Shown here in pieces: positions 52,234-59,872 of a stretch of DNA of 64,000 nt. This DNA is from Micromonospora sp. C28SCA-DRY-2 (GTDB lineage Bacteria > Actinomycetota > Actinomycetes > Mycobacteriales > Micromonosporaceae): NCBI RefSeq assembly GCF_030519475.1, contig NZ_JAUMKD010000001.1, forward strand, positions 1,364,001 to 1,428,000. Reading direction: 5' to 3'. The notes under the pieces are model-generated. The model saw only the letters and a list, made by a program, of their open reading frames with translations, searched no databases and was not told the origin of the DNA. The translations under genes and the position numbers were made by a program. Position 1 is the first letter of the stretch. Every line of letters starts with the position of its first letter.

Positions 52234-53522
52234 CCTCAGACGTGCGGAGGTTGCCGGCCGGGTTCGGGCGGTTGTGGGCTGCGCAGACGGTGTCCTCGCT
52301 CGGTGACGGGGTGTCGCATGCCGCGCTGCCGCTGCTCGCGTTGGGGTTGACGCGGGATCCGATGGCGCTCGCCGTCGTCACGGCCGCCGGGACGCTGCCG
52401 TGGCTGCTGTTCGGGGTGCTCGGCGGTGCGCTGGTGGACCGCTGGGACCGCCGGCGCACGATGTGGGTCGTGGACGCGGCGCGTGCGCTGCTGCTCGCGA
52501 TACCGGCGGCAGCGGCCGCGTTCGACGTGCTGAGCATTCCGCTGCTCGCGGCCGTTGCCTTCCTGCTCGGCCTCGGCGGGCTGTTCTTCGACACGGCCGC
52601 CACGGCCTATCTGCCGGATCTGCTCGGCCGCGATCCCGCACTCCTGGAGCGAGCCAACTCCCGGCTGCGCGGGGCCCAGACCGCCATGTCCGGCTTCGCG
52701 GGGCCGCCTGCGGGCAGTGCGCTGCTCGCGCTGGGGCGGGCGGTTCCGCTGCTCGCCGACGCGCTGTCGTTCGCGCTCTCCGCACTGCTCGTACGGTCCC
52801 TGCCCGCCGTGCCCCGGCCCGTACCGCAGGTCCGTGAGTCGCTGCTTCGGCAGGCGCGGGCCGGGGCCTCGTACGTCTTCCGGGACCGGTTGCTGCTCGG
52901 GCTCGCGCTGCGCCCGGCGGTCGGGAACGTCGCCTTCCTCGCCGTGGGGACCGTCCTCGCCCTCTTCGCCCACGAGCGTCTCGGCATCGGCGCCTTCGGC
53001 TTCGGTCTGCTCCTCACGGCGGAGGCCACCGGCGGCCTGCTCGGCGCGGGCATCGCCTCCTTCCTCGGCCGACGGCTCGGCACCGGCACCGCGCTCACCT
53101 GCACGGCCGCAGCCGAGGGACTCGCGATCTTGGGCCTGGCCGCCGCCCCGAACCCGTACGTGGCCGGGCTCGCGCTCGCCGTCTGCGGCGCGGGCATGGG
53201 CGCCACGATGGTGCTCGGCCCCTCCCTCCGACAGGCGATCGTCCCCGCCCACCTGATGGGCCGGGTCGCCTCCACCTCCCGCATGCTCGCCATGTGCGCC
53301 GCCCCGTTCGGCGCCTTCCTCGGCGGCTGGCTGGCCACCACCTACGACGTACGCACCCCGCTCTACACCGCCGCCGGCCTCCTCCTCGCCATGACCGCCG
53401 TCACGTCGACCATGACCACCAACCGCCGAATCGAGGCGGCGCTACGTAGTTCTTCCGACCGGGAGCGCCCGGCACAGGACAGCCACCCCGCCCCGCTGAC
53501 CGATGCCGTCATCGCTGCCTGA
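52230..53522 (+). CDS. MFS transporter (drug-efflux type) coupled to an ArsR regulator
   Basis: Major facilitator superfamily protein of 430 aa with twelve predicted segments, in the antibiotic/multidrug-efflux type seen beside ArsR-HTH regulators. Motif A is LVDRWDRRRTMWVVDAARA after helix 2; the N-terminus RLPAGFGRLWAAQTVSSLGDGVSHAALPLLALGLT is typical of macrolide-efflux-like (MefA/MDR) exporters. The GTG start overlaps the regulator stop. The last codons (LTDAVIAA, stop) lie in a 23-bp tandem repeat, so the C-terminus is prone to length change. Confidence 0.92.
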   Translation: MTSDVRRLPAGFGRLWAAQTVSSLGDGVSHAALPLLALGLTRDPMALAVVTAAGTLPWLLFGVLGGALVDRWDRRRTMWVVDAARALLLAIPAAAAAFDVLSIPLLAAVAFLLGLGGLFFDTAATAYLPDLLGRDPALLERANSRLRGAQTAMSGFAGPPAGSALLALGRAVPLLADALSFALSALLVRSLPAVPRPVPQVRESLLRQARAGASYVFRDRLLLGLALRPAVGNVAFLAVGTVLALFAHERLGIGAFGFGLLLTAEATGGLLGAGIASFLGRRLGTGTALTCTAAAEGLAILGLAAAPNPYVAGLALAVCGAGMGATMVLGPSLRQAIVPAHLMGRVASTSRMLAMCAAPFGAFLGGWLATTYDVRTPLYTAAGLLLAMTAVTSTMTTNRRIEAALRSSSDRERPAQDSHPAPLTDAVIAA

Positions 53523-53566
53523 CCGATGCCGTCATCGCTGCCTGACCGATGCCGTCATCGCTGCCT
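53498..53566. repeat. Three tandem 23-bp repeats across the MFS stop codon
   Basis: The unit GACCGATGCCGTCATCGCTG followed by CCT occurs at 53498, 53521 and 53544 without mismatch. The first copy encodes the end of the MFS protein, whose TGA (53520-53522) spans the first junction. Because 23 is not a multiple of three, copy-number change can alter the C-terminus. Confidence 0.92.
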
Positions 53567-53617
53567 GATCGGTGCACCCACCAGCTCCAGAAGTCACGAC
53601 TGCCGGAAAGGCACCAG

Positions 53618-54412
53618 ATGCTCTACTCGACCGCACGCGTCGTCACCGACCGCCCCCACCGCTACCTCAAGCAACTGGTCTCCCACATGGGGCGCAAGGT
53701 GCCCACCGAACTCGACGAGGACCGCGGGTCCATCAGGTTCAGCATCGGCAGCTGCCTACTCGTGGCCTCGACCGCCCACCTCGACATGATCGTCAAAGCC
53801 GGCACGGCGGACGCCGTCGCGGCGGTGGAGGACACCACCGCCGGCCACCTGCTGCGATTCGCGACCAGGGACAGACTCACCGTCGACTGGCTGCCCCTGG
53901 TACGCCCCGCCACAACCGAGGACGACGCCGCTCTCCTCGCCCTCGACCGTGCGGCGTGGACCGCCGGCTCAGGGCTCCCCTCCACCCGGGCCGAGGAGCG
54001 GACGGCCTACTTCACCGAACGACGCAAGCCCGAAACCCACCTGGTCGCCGCTCTCGGCGGCCAGCTCGTCGGCGCCGTGAGCACCCACCCGACGACCCCG
54101 TTCCCGGAAGGGGCCCACGTCTTCGGCCTGTGGAACCTGGTGGTGGCCGAGCAAGCCCGCCGCACGGGGATCGCCTCAGCCCTGCTGTCAGCCGCCGAAC
54201 GCCGTGCCGGCTCACAAGGCGCGAAGAAAGTCGGACTGCGCGTCCTGGCCACCAACACCGGCGCCATACGGCTCTACGAACAGCACGGCTACACCGTCGA
54301 AGGCCGACACATCGACGAGTTCCTGATCGACGGCGCCTACGTCGACGACATCAGCATGGGCAAGTGCCTGACGACCAGTTCGGCTTCGACTCGGAAGGCG
54401 ACACGTTCGTAG
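53618..54412 (+). CDS. DUF2218-GNAT acetyltransferase fusion protein
   Basis: Protein of 264 aa with two parts. Residues 1-92 (MLYSTARVVTDRPHRYLKQLVSHMGRKVPTEL...LVASTAHLDMIVKA...RFATRDRLTVDWLP) match the small DUF2218 family, usually a stand-alone 90-residue protein. Residues about 95-250 are a GCN5-like N-acetyltransferase: LVRPATTEDDAALLALDRAAW, the acetyl-CoA loop LVVAEQARRTGIASALLSAAERRAGSQGAKKVGLRVLATNTGAIRLYEQHGYTVEGR, in which Q/RxxGxG/A is present. ATG 53618 has GGAAAGG eight bases upstream. The last 15 residues are non-conserved. A target is unknown; a toxin or antibiotic acetyltransferase is possible. Confidence 0.85.
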   Translation: MLYSTARVVTDRPHRYLKQLVSHMGRKVPTELDEDRGSIRFSIGSCLLVASTAHLDMIVKAGTADAVAAVEDTTAGHLLRFATRDRLTVDWLPLVRPATTEDDAALLALDRAAWTAGSGLPSTRAEERTAYFTERRKPETHLVAALGGQLVGAVSTHPTTPFPEGAHVFGLWNLVVAEQARRTGIASALLSAAERRAGSQGAKKVGLRVLATNTGAIRLYEQHGYTVEGRHIDEFLIDGAYVDDISMGKCLTTSSASTRKATRS

Positions 54413-54486
54413 CTCACCGCGCAAACGGCGGAGCAGCAGCGCCGATTCCCTCGATGGCACCTGGTCATCCCCAGGCTCTATGGACG

Positions 54487-54521
54487 TCAAGCTCCCCCGG
54501 TCTCACGCCGGCGGAGCTTGA
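54487..54521 (+). terminator. Terminator-like hairpin downstream of the DUF2218-GNAT gene
   Basis: TCAAGCTCC pairs with GGAGCTTGA, with an inner CCGG/CCGG extension. It lies 75 bases after the stop, in a 268-base gap whose remaining sequence shows no gene. Confidence 0.55.
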
Positions 54522-54680
54522 CCCCTTCGTCCAGAGCGAATGATCAGCGGCGGCCGAGCTGCGTGGGCGTCTGGAGCGAGCTGGTCAAACGGTCAGCGAG
54601 CGTCCATGGCCGTCCGTCGTTGCTCGTGCTCGTCGTCACCCAGGTAGTCACCCAGTCGAATCGACCACCTGAAGCCCGCG

Positions 54681-55874
54681 TCAGGACACCGGAGCCGATT
54701 CCGGTGCCATACGCGCGGCCGGTTTGGCCGTCGAGGTGCCGCGGGGAACGGCGAGGTAGGACAGTGCCAGCCCGAGCAGGCTGAACAGCGCGCCCGCCAG
54801 CCCGGTCCACCGCAGCCCGCCGGCGGCGACGATCGCGCCGCCGAGCGCTGAACCCACAGCGGCTCCCAGGTTGAACGCACCGACGTTGACCGACACCGCC
54901 AGCGTCGGCGCCGCGCCGGCGTGCTTGAGGATCAGGCCCTGAAGCGGGGCGATCGTCGCGGTTGCCAACAACCCGAGCAGCAGCACCGCGACGACCGCGG
55001 ACGGCTTCCACGCAACGGCCACCGGGAACACCACGAGCACCCCGACCAGCCCGCCGAACACGCCACGTACCGTCGCGCTCAGCGACCAGTCGGTGAGCCG
55101 TCCCGCGGCCAGGTTTCCCGCGAAACTGCCCGCCCCGTATGCCAGCAGCAGCCCCGACACCACGGGCGCGGTGAACCCCGTGACCTGCGTCAGCAACGGT
55201 GCGATGTAGGCGAAAACCAGCATGACGCCGGCGAATCCGAGCGCCGTTGTGGCAACCGTCACCAGCACCGGCCGCCGCGCCACCACCCGCAACTCCTCCC
55301 GGATGCTGGTGTCTTGAGCGGCCTGGCGCGGCATCACCACCGCCAACAGCGCGGTGCCCGCCAGGGCCAACGCCGTCAGAACCACAAACGGCGCCCGCCA
55401 CCCGGCCCGCTCGCCGAGCAACGCGCCCAACGGCACGCCGAGCAGGGTAGCGACGGTGAACCCCGACGCCACGGCCGCGACCGCACGACCCACCCGCTCG
55501 GCCGGCACCACCTGCGTCGCCGTCACCAGCGCCAACGCCAAGAACGCGGCGTGGCTCAGCGACGACACCACGCGCCCGGCCAGCAGCGCCGCGAACGTCG
55601 GCGCCCAGGCGCTCAGCGCGCTACCGGCGGCGAACAGCAGCATCAACCCCAGTGCCACGCCCTTGCGCGGCAGTCGTGCGGTCGCGATCGTCACCAGCGG
55701 ACCGCCGATCACCACACCAAGCGCGTAGGCGGTCACGGCCTGCCCCGCCGTCCCGACCGACACACCCAGATCCCCACCCATCTGAGGCAACAGTCCGGCA
55801 ATCAGATACTCGGAGGTCCCGACGACAAACACGCTGGCGCACAACGCCGCCAGAATCACGAAGCTCTTTCTCAC
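54681..55874 (-). CDS. MFS transporter (AraJ/PbuE-like exporter)
   Basis: Major facilitator protein of 397 aa, twelve segments, of the DHA1/AraJ-like group (chloramphenicol-resistance, purine or arabinose exporters). The opening MRKSFVILAALCASVFVVGTSEYLIAGLLPQMGGDLGVSVGTAGQAVTAYALG is typical, with the group's GTSEY and motif-A-like RLPRKGVALGLMLLF. The start is placed at the GTG 55874, not the ATG 55898, because the MerR-type promoter -10 (55882-55887) lies between them; transcription would begin at this GTG and the ATG would not be in the mRNA. Substrate unknown. Confidence 0.88.
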   Translation of the reverse strand: MRKSFVILAALCASVFVVGTSEYLIAGLLPQMGGDLGVSVGTAGQAVTAYALGVVIGGPLVTIATARLPRKGVALGLMLLFAAGSALSAWAPTFAALLAGRVVSSLSHAAFLALALVTATQVVPAERVGRAVAAVASGFTVATLLGVPLGALLGERAGWRAPFVVLTALALAGTALLAVVMPRQAAQDTSIREELRVVARRPVLVTVATTALGFAGVMLVFAYIAPLLTQVTGFTAPVVSGLLLAYGAGSFAGNLAAGRLTDWSLSATVRGVFGGLVGVLVVFPVAVAWKPSAVVAVLLLGLLATATIAPLQGLILKHAGAAPTLAVSVNVGAFNLGAAVGSALGGAIVAAGGLRWTGLAGALFSLLGLALSYLAVPRGTSTAKPAARMAPESAPVS

Positions 55875-55881
55875 GAACGGA

Positions 55882-55913
55882 AAGCTAGACTCTGACATGG
55901 GTGTCAGAGTCAA
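55882..55913 (-). promoter_or_regulatory. MerR-type promoter with perfect palindrome between MFS and merR-like genes
   Basis: Read on the minus strand: -35 TTGACT (55908-55913) and -10 TAGCTT (55882-55887), separated by 20 bases. The spacer contains GACTCTGACA-N4-TGTCAGAGTC (55888-55911), a perfect 10-bp palindrome. Over-long spacers with a central dyad are the hallmark of MerR-activated promoters. Seven bases after the -10 lies the MFS GTG, so its mRNA is leaderless. Confidence 0.75.
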
Positions 55914-55933
55914 ACCTGAGTGAGTGGGGCCAC

Positions 55934-56413
55934 ATGCGCATCGGGGAACTGTCGCGCCGCACCGGCGTCCACGAGCGGCTACTGCGCTACTACGAACAAC
56001 AAGGGCTACTCCAGCCCAACCGCCGCCCCAGCGGCTACCGCGAATACTCCGACAGCCACGTCGAAACCGTCCGTCGCATCCGAAGCCTGCTTGCCGCAGG
56101 CCTGAGCACCAACACCATCGCCACCGTGCTGCCGTGCCTCCGCGACGACAACGAACGCCTGGTACCGACCTGCCCGGACCTCGTCACCGACCTCTGCCAG
56201 GAACGCGACCGGATCACCGCCGCCATCACCGAACTGCAGGCCTCGCGGGCCATGCTCGACACCGTCATCAACGCCGCACCCGAGGACATCGCCAGCCGCG
56301 CCCGCACCAACCTCGCTGCCGCGACATCTCAAGCCAGGACTGGTCCGGCGCGCCCGTCATCCACGGATGGCCGGCGTCGGAGATCCGGCGGAAGCCACCG
56401 TGCGAGCGTTTGA
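55934..56413 (+). CDS. MerR-family regulator of the divergent MFS gene
   Basis: Regulator of 159 aa. The N-terminal winged helix is MRIGELSRRTGVHERLLRYYEQQGLLQPNRRPSGYREYSDSHVETVRRIRSLLAAGLSTNTIATVLPCL; a helical dimer region follows (ERDRITAAITELQASRAMLDTVINAA). There is a short Cys-containing part (VLPCLRDDNERLVPTCPDL), found in MerR proteins of the drug-efflux (BmrR/TipA-unlike, 'MerR family, short') kind. The final 30 residues (ARTGPARPSSTDGRRRRSGG...) look like foreign, out-of-frame sequence, so the native C-terminus may have been replaced by a recombination junction near 56330. ATG 55934 fits conserved starts. Confidence 0.88.
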   Translation: MRIGELSRRTGVHERLLRYYEQQGLLQPNRRPSGYREYSDSHVETVRRIRSLLAAGLSTNTIATVLPCLRDDNERLVPTCPDLVTDLCQERDRITAAITELQASRAMLDTVINAAPEDIASRARTNLAAATSQARTGPARPSSTDGRRRRSGGSHRASV

Positions 56414-56417
56414 ACCC

Positions 56418-56579
56418 CTACCCTCGCAGCACCGGCCCGACCTGCTTGGCGATCATGTTCAGGTACGCCTGCCGTACCGGACGCTCCAGGCCAAAGATCG
56501 CATTGGCGGGTACGACAACGAAGCCGAACGGCGCTGCTGTACTTGACTGCTGTACAAGATCGGCAAAGGCCGTCTCCGA
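56418..56579 (-). pseudogene. C-terminal gene fragment, possibly of a flavodoxin-fold NAD(P)H oxidoreductase
   Basis: An open frame of 53 codons ends in TAG (56418-56420) and has no start codon; it begins after an in-frame TAG at 56580. The last 30 residues (FVVVPANAIFGLERPVRQ, then AYLNMIAKQVGPVLRG) have the regular amphipathic helix of a real protein end. They remind me of C-termini of flavodoxin-like quinone reductases, but I am not sure. The upstream part is missing, so it is a remnant left at a recombination junction. Confidence 0.45.
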
Positions 56580-56598
56580 CTATCGGAAACGGCCTTTG
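56564..56598 (-). terminator. tRNA-Ala terminator hairpin
   Basis: CAAAGGCCGTCTCCG pairs with CGGAAACGGCCTTTG (one G-T pair) around four to five bases, eight bases beyond the tRNA 3' end. It overlaps the start of the gene fragment at 56418-56579. Confidence 0.75.
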
Positions 56599-56605
56599 AG
56601 CTGGG

Positions 56606-56679
56606 TGGAGCTGAGGGGATTTGAACCCCTGACCCCCTCGATGCGAACGAGGTGCGCTACCGGTCTGCGCCACAGCCCC
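56606..56679 (-). tRNA. tRNA-Ala (anticodon CGC)
   Basis: A 74-nt cloverleaf. Acceptor GGGGCTG pairs with CAGCTCC (one G-T pair). The anticodon arm CCTCG-TTCGCAT-CGAGG gives anticodon CGC (codon GCG). The T arm is AGGGG-TTCAAAT-CCCCT; discriminator A; no CCA encoded. It borders the accessory region on the right. Confidence 0.95.
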
Positions 56680-56886
56680 TCCGCCGGCGGACCGGCGAGG
56701 TCCCACCCGGCTGACACCGGGCGGGCCGGCGACAAGGCTAACAGGTCGCCGGCCTCCGCCGCGAATCGCCCCCGGCGCGCCGCGCCCTTGATCGACTCCG
56801 GTTCCCGGATCCGGGGGCATCCCGCCGCCGGGACACCCCCGGATCGCGCATCTCGCGCCCACACCGCCGTGCCGGGCACGAACCGG

Positions 56887-57672
56887 TCAGGCCGAGTGTG
56901 AGCCGCGACCGGACTGGTAGGGGCGGCCGCGCAGGCCACCGGCCCGCCGGTAGGAGACCGAGCCGCCGTTGGCCGCCGCCGGCAGGTCGGCCGGGCGGTC
57001 CAGGCCCATCGCGGCGCGGCGTACCACCTCGCGCTGGGCCGCGAGCCGGCGCTGCGCCTCCCGGCGGGCCGCCGCCCGGCGGGCCTGCTCCCGCCGCACC
57101 TCGGCCTGCCGGGCGGCCAGCCAGGCCGCCTCCCGGGCCCGCGCCCGCCGCCGGCGGCGATCCGCCACCGCCCGGCTGCGCAGGTGTGCGACGTACGCGA
57201 CCAGCAGGGTGGCGGTCACCGCGAAGCTGATCCAGAAGCCGGGGCTGACCACGATCACGCCGATCAGCTCGACGAAGTTGAGCAGCAGCAGCGCGGCGAG
57301 CACCCGCCGGCGGCGATACACGGCCGGGGTGTGCTGCCGGCGCGGCGGGGGCCGGCGGCGGGACCGGTTCGGCGCGGGCGGGACGGCGCGCAGCCGCTTC
57401 GACCGGCGGGGCGCGGGCGGCGCGGAGACCGGGGCGCCGAGTCCACCGGTGGCGGCGTTCTCACTGAGTGTGACGACGAGCGCACGGGACGGGTTGACCG
57501 GCCGCCGTCCCGGGACAGTACGGCGCCGCCGGCGGCGCTGGAGCACCCGCGCCGTCGACTGCGCCCGCTCCGCCACCAGCCGCTCGGTGGCGTCGTACCG
57601 GCGGACCAGCGCCGGAGCGAGGGCGAGCAGGCCGGCGGCGGCGAGGACGGCGAGGAGCACCGACGTCGGCAC
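56887..57672 (-). CDS. sepX: Divisome protein SepX/GlpR
   Basis: Membrane protein of 261 aa. One segment lies near the start (SVLLAVLAAAGLLALAPALV, about 3-22), followed by a basic disordered loop (RRRRRRTVPGRRPVN...RRSKRLRAVPPAPNRSRRRPPPRR), two more segments (VLAALLLLNFVELIGVIVVS and FWISFAVTATLLVAYVAHL, about 124-165), then a long Arg/Ala helix. This layout, and the neighbours rimJ-glp-galU, identify SepX (Streptomyces) or GlpR (Corynebacterium), the membrane partner of gephyrin-like Glp at the division septum. GTG 57672 is chosen for GGGAGGGG five bases upstream; the GTG at 57690 lies inside that ribosome site. Confidence 0.85.
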   Translation of the reverse strand: MPTSVLLAVLAAAGLLALAPALVRRYDATERLVAERAQSTARVLQRRRRRRTVPGRRPVNPSRALVVTLSENAATGGLGAPVSAPPAPRRSKRLRAVPPAPNRSRRRPPPRRQHTPAVYRRRRVLAALLLLNFVELIGVIVVSPGFWISFAVTATLLVAYVAHLRSRAVADRRRRRARAREAAWLAARQAEVRREQARRAAARREAQRRLAAQREVVRRAAMGLDRPADLPAAANGGSVSYRRAGGLRGRPYQSGRGSHSA

Positions 57673-57855
57673 CCTCACCCCTCCCGTCACCGAGTTCGGA
57701 GCAACCGCTGGCCGACCGCAGGATCTTCCGCCGATCGGTCTCGGGTGCGCGGATCGTACGGGCGGACAGCGCTTGCCACAGCTTGCAGTTACTTGAGGTT
57801 ACGGTCCACCTGCCCGGATGCTGACGCGCCGCGCCGATCCCGTGCGTGGGACGGC

Positions 57856-58506
57856 TCACCCCGTCCGGGTGCGGATCCGGTGCCAGCGGGCGAGCAGACC
57901 GCCCTCGGCGGCGACCTCCTCGCTGGTCATCGCGTATCCGATGTGGTCACGCCAGGCCCCGTCGATATGCATGTAGCGCACGTGGTACGCCTCCTCGCGG
58001 AAGCCCAGCTTCTCCACCACCCGCCGCGACGGCCGGTTCTCCGGCCGGATGTTCACCTCGACCCGGTGCAGCCCACCGGGGCCGAAGGCGTGGTCCACGG
58101 CGAGCGCCAGCGCGGTCGGGATGACCCCGCGACCGGCCACCCTGGAGTCCACCCAGTAGCCGACGTAGCCGGAGCAGAACGCCCGCCGGACGATGCTGCC
58201 CACGTTCAGGTGGCCGACCAGCCGCTCCCGCCCGCCCTCGCGCAGGCAGACGGCGAACGGCATCCCCTCGCCGGTACGCGCCGAGCGCCGCTGGTCCCGG
58301 TACACCCAGCGGAAGGCGGCCGGCGAGTTCAGCTCGTCCCAGCTGCCCGGCAGCGACGACTCCCAGGGCGACAGCCAGGCCTGGTTGGCGCGGCGCACCT
58401 CCGACCAGGCGGCCGCGTCCGAGCGCCGGTACGGGCGCAGCAGTACGGGACCGTCCACCAGCACCACCGGCCAGCCGGGTGCCCGTCCGGGGTTGAAGAG
58501 ACTCAC
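57856..58506 (-). CDS. RimJ/RimL-type GNAT acetyltransferase
   Basis: N-acetyltransferase of 216 aa. LRPYRRSDAAAWSEVRRANQAWLSPWESSLPGSW starts the fold; GYVGYWVDSRVAGRGVIPTALALAVDHAFGPGGLHRVEVNIRPENRPSRRVVEKLGFREEAYHVRYMHIDGAWRDHIGYAMTSEEV holds the acetyl-CoA loop (RVAGRGV) and the RimJ-typical RPENRPSRRVVEKLGF. RimJ/RimL enzymes acetylate ribosomal-protein N-termini; here the substrate may differ since the gene is always found in the sepX-glp-galU cluster. GTG 58506 is the first start. Confidence 0.92.
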   Translation of the reverse strand: MSLFNPGRAPGWPVVLVDGPVLLRPYRRSDAAAWSEVRRANQAWLSPWESSLPGSWDELNSPAAFRWVYRDQRRSARTGEGMPFAVCLREGGRERLVGHLNVGSIVRRAFCSGYVGYWVDSRVAGRGVIPTALALAVDHAFGPGGLHRVEVNIRPENRPSRRVVEKLGFREEAYHVRYMHIDGAWRDHIGYAMTSEEVAAEGGLLARWHRIRTRTG

Positions 58507-58558
58507 CGGGCGGACCCTACGCCCGCGACCACCGGCCTTGGAAGGGCACGCCGCAGGC

Positions 58559-59872
58559 TCACCGACGTCGATCCAGCAACAGCACGTCCACGGTGGATCC
58601 GGCGGCCGCGGTGGTGACCCGTTCGCCGAGCACCATCAGCCCGTTCGCCTCGGCGAGCCCGGAGAGGGTGAACGGCCCGCCGCTGAGCGGCTGCACCGTG
58701 TAGCCGCCGCCGCGCCGCTCCGCGACGTGCGCCGGCCGGAACTCGCGCAGCCCGGCCGGGGAGGAGATGGTCTCCAGCAGGTGCGCCCGCACGCTGGGCC
58801 GGAACACCGGCTCCGCGCCGGCCAGCAGGTTGATCGCGGGGCGGGCCAGCACCTCGAAGCCGATCAGGGCGGCGCCCGGGTCGCCGGGCAGGCAGACCAC
58901 CGGCACCTCCTCGGCGCCGACGGTGCCGAAGCCGAGCGCGGTGCCGGGATAGAGCGCGACCTCGGTGAAGGTGACCGGCCCGGCCCGGCCGCCCTCCCGC
59001 CGGGAGAGGATCCGGCGGACCATGTCGCCGGGGCCGGTGCCGGTGCCGCCGGTGGTGATGATCAGGTCGGCGCGCAGGGTCTGGTCCTCCAGCAGCCCGC
59101 GCAGCCCCTCCGGGTCGTCGTCGCAGATGCCCACCCGGTATGCCAGCGCGCCCGCCTCGGCCGCGGCGGCGGTCAGCGCGTGCGAGTTGGCGTCCACCAC
59201 CTGGCCCGGCTGGCTACCCCGGCCGACGTCGACCAGTTCGTCGCCGGTGGCCACGATGACCACCCGGGGGCTGGGCCGGACCACCACGTGGCCGATGCCG
59301 GTGGCGGCGAAGACCGCTACCAGCGCGGGCGAGACGTAGGTGCCGGCCCGGGCGAGCAGGGTGCCGGCCGGCAGTTCCTCACCGGCCCGGCGTACCCCGT
59401 ACCCCCGCTTGGGCACGCGGAAGATCTCGACGGCGGCCATGCCCTGGTCGGTCCACTCCACCGGGACCACCACGTCGGCCGCGATGGGCAGCGGCGCCCC
59501 GGCGGCGACCGAGAAGCACGAGCCCGGGGTGAGCCGGACCGGCCGCCAACTGGCCGCGCCGAGGTCGCCGACCACGTTGAGCCGCACGTTCCGGCCGCCG
59601 GCCGAACCGGCCTGGACGGGCAGGTAGCCGACGCCCCGGCCGCCCCCGGCGATGTCCTCCCAGCGCGCCGCGTAGCCGTCCACGGCCGCCTGGTCGAAGG
59701 CCGGGAACGCGTGCGGCGCGACGACGTCCTCGGCGAGGACGTTGCCGTGCGCCTGGGTGAGGTCGAGGTCGAGCGGAGGCAGCGCGCGTAACCTGCGCAG
59801 CACGCTGCCCAGGTAGTCGGCGAGCGGCGTCAACTCGTTGGCGGCCGCCTCGGCGTCGGCCGTCGCTGTCAT
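58559..59872 (-). CDS. glp: Glp, gephyrin-like MoeA-domain protein
   Basis: Protein of 437 aa with the MoeA fold: N-terminal PPLDLDLTQAHGNVLAEDVVAPHAFPAFDQAAVDGYAARWEDI, the molybdopterin-binding-like domain with VIVATGDELVDVG and LIITTGGTGTGPGDMVRRIL (about 300-320), and VVCLPGDPGAALIGFEVLARPAINLLAG. MoeA proper inserts molybdenum, but actinobacterial Glp in this gene neighbourhood (beside sepX/glpR and galU) functions in cell division with FtsZ. No other molybdenum-cofactor gene is present. ATG 59872 overlaps the galU stop (ATGA), so the two are translationally coupled. Confidence 0.9.
   Translation of the reverse strand: MTATADAEAAANELTPLADYLGSVLRRLRALPPLDLDLTQAHGNVLAEDVVAPHAFPAFDQAAVDGYAARWEDIAGGGRGVGYLPVQAGSAGGRNVRLNVVGDLGAASWRPVRLTPGSCFSVAAGAPLPIAADVVVPVEWTDQGMAAVEIFRVPKRGYGVRRAGEELPAGTLLARAGTYVSPALVAVFAATGIGHVVVRPSPRVVIVATGDELVDVGRGSQPGQVVDANSHALTAAAAEAGALAYRVGICDDDPEGLRGLLEDQTLRADLIITTGGTGTGPGDMVRRILSRREGGRAGPVTFTEVALYPGTALGFGTVGAEEVPVVCLPGDPGAALIGFEVLARPAINLLAGAEPVFRPSVRAHLLETISSPAGLREFRPAHVAERRGGGYTVQPLSGGPFTLSGLAEANGLMVLGERVTTAAAGSTVDVLLLDRRR

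Noticed and set aside
54518-54784. Possible recombinase C-terminus in the gap between the acetyltransferase and MFS genes
   Set aside because: A minus-strand peptide containing LGDDEHEQRRTAMDA looked tyrosine-integrase-like, but it is too short, lacks catalytic residues and its frame has no bias.
56606-56679. tRNA-Ala as attachment site of an integrated island
   Set aside because: No duplicate of the tRNA 3' end was seen at the other side of the accessory region (near 49.6 kb), and no integrase gene is present.
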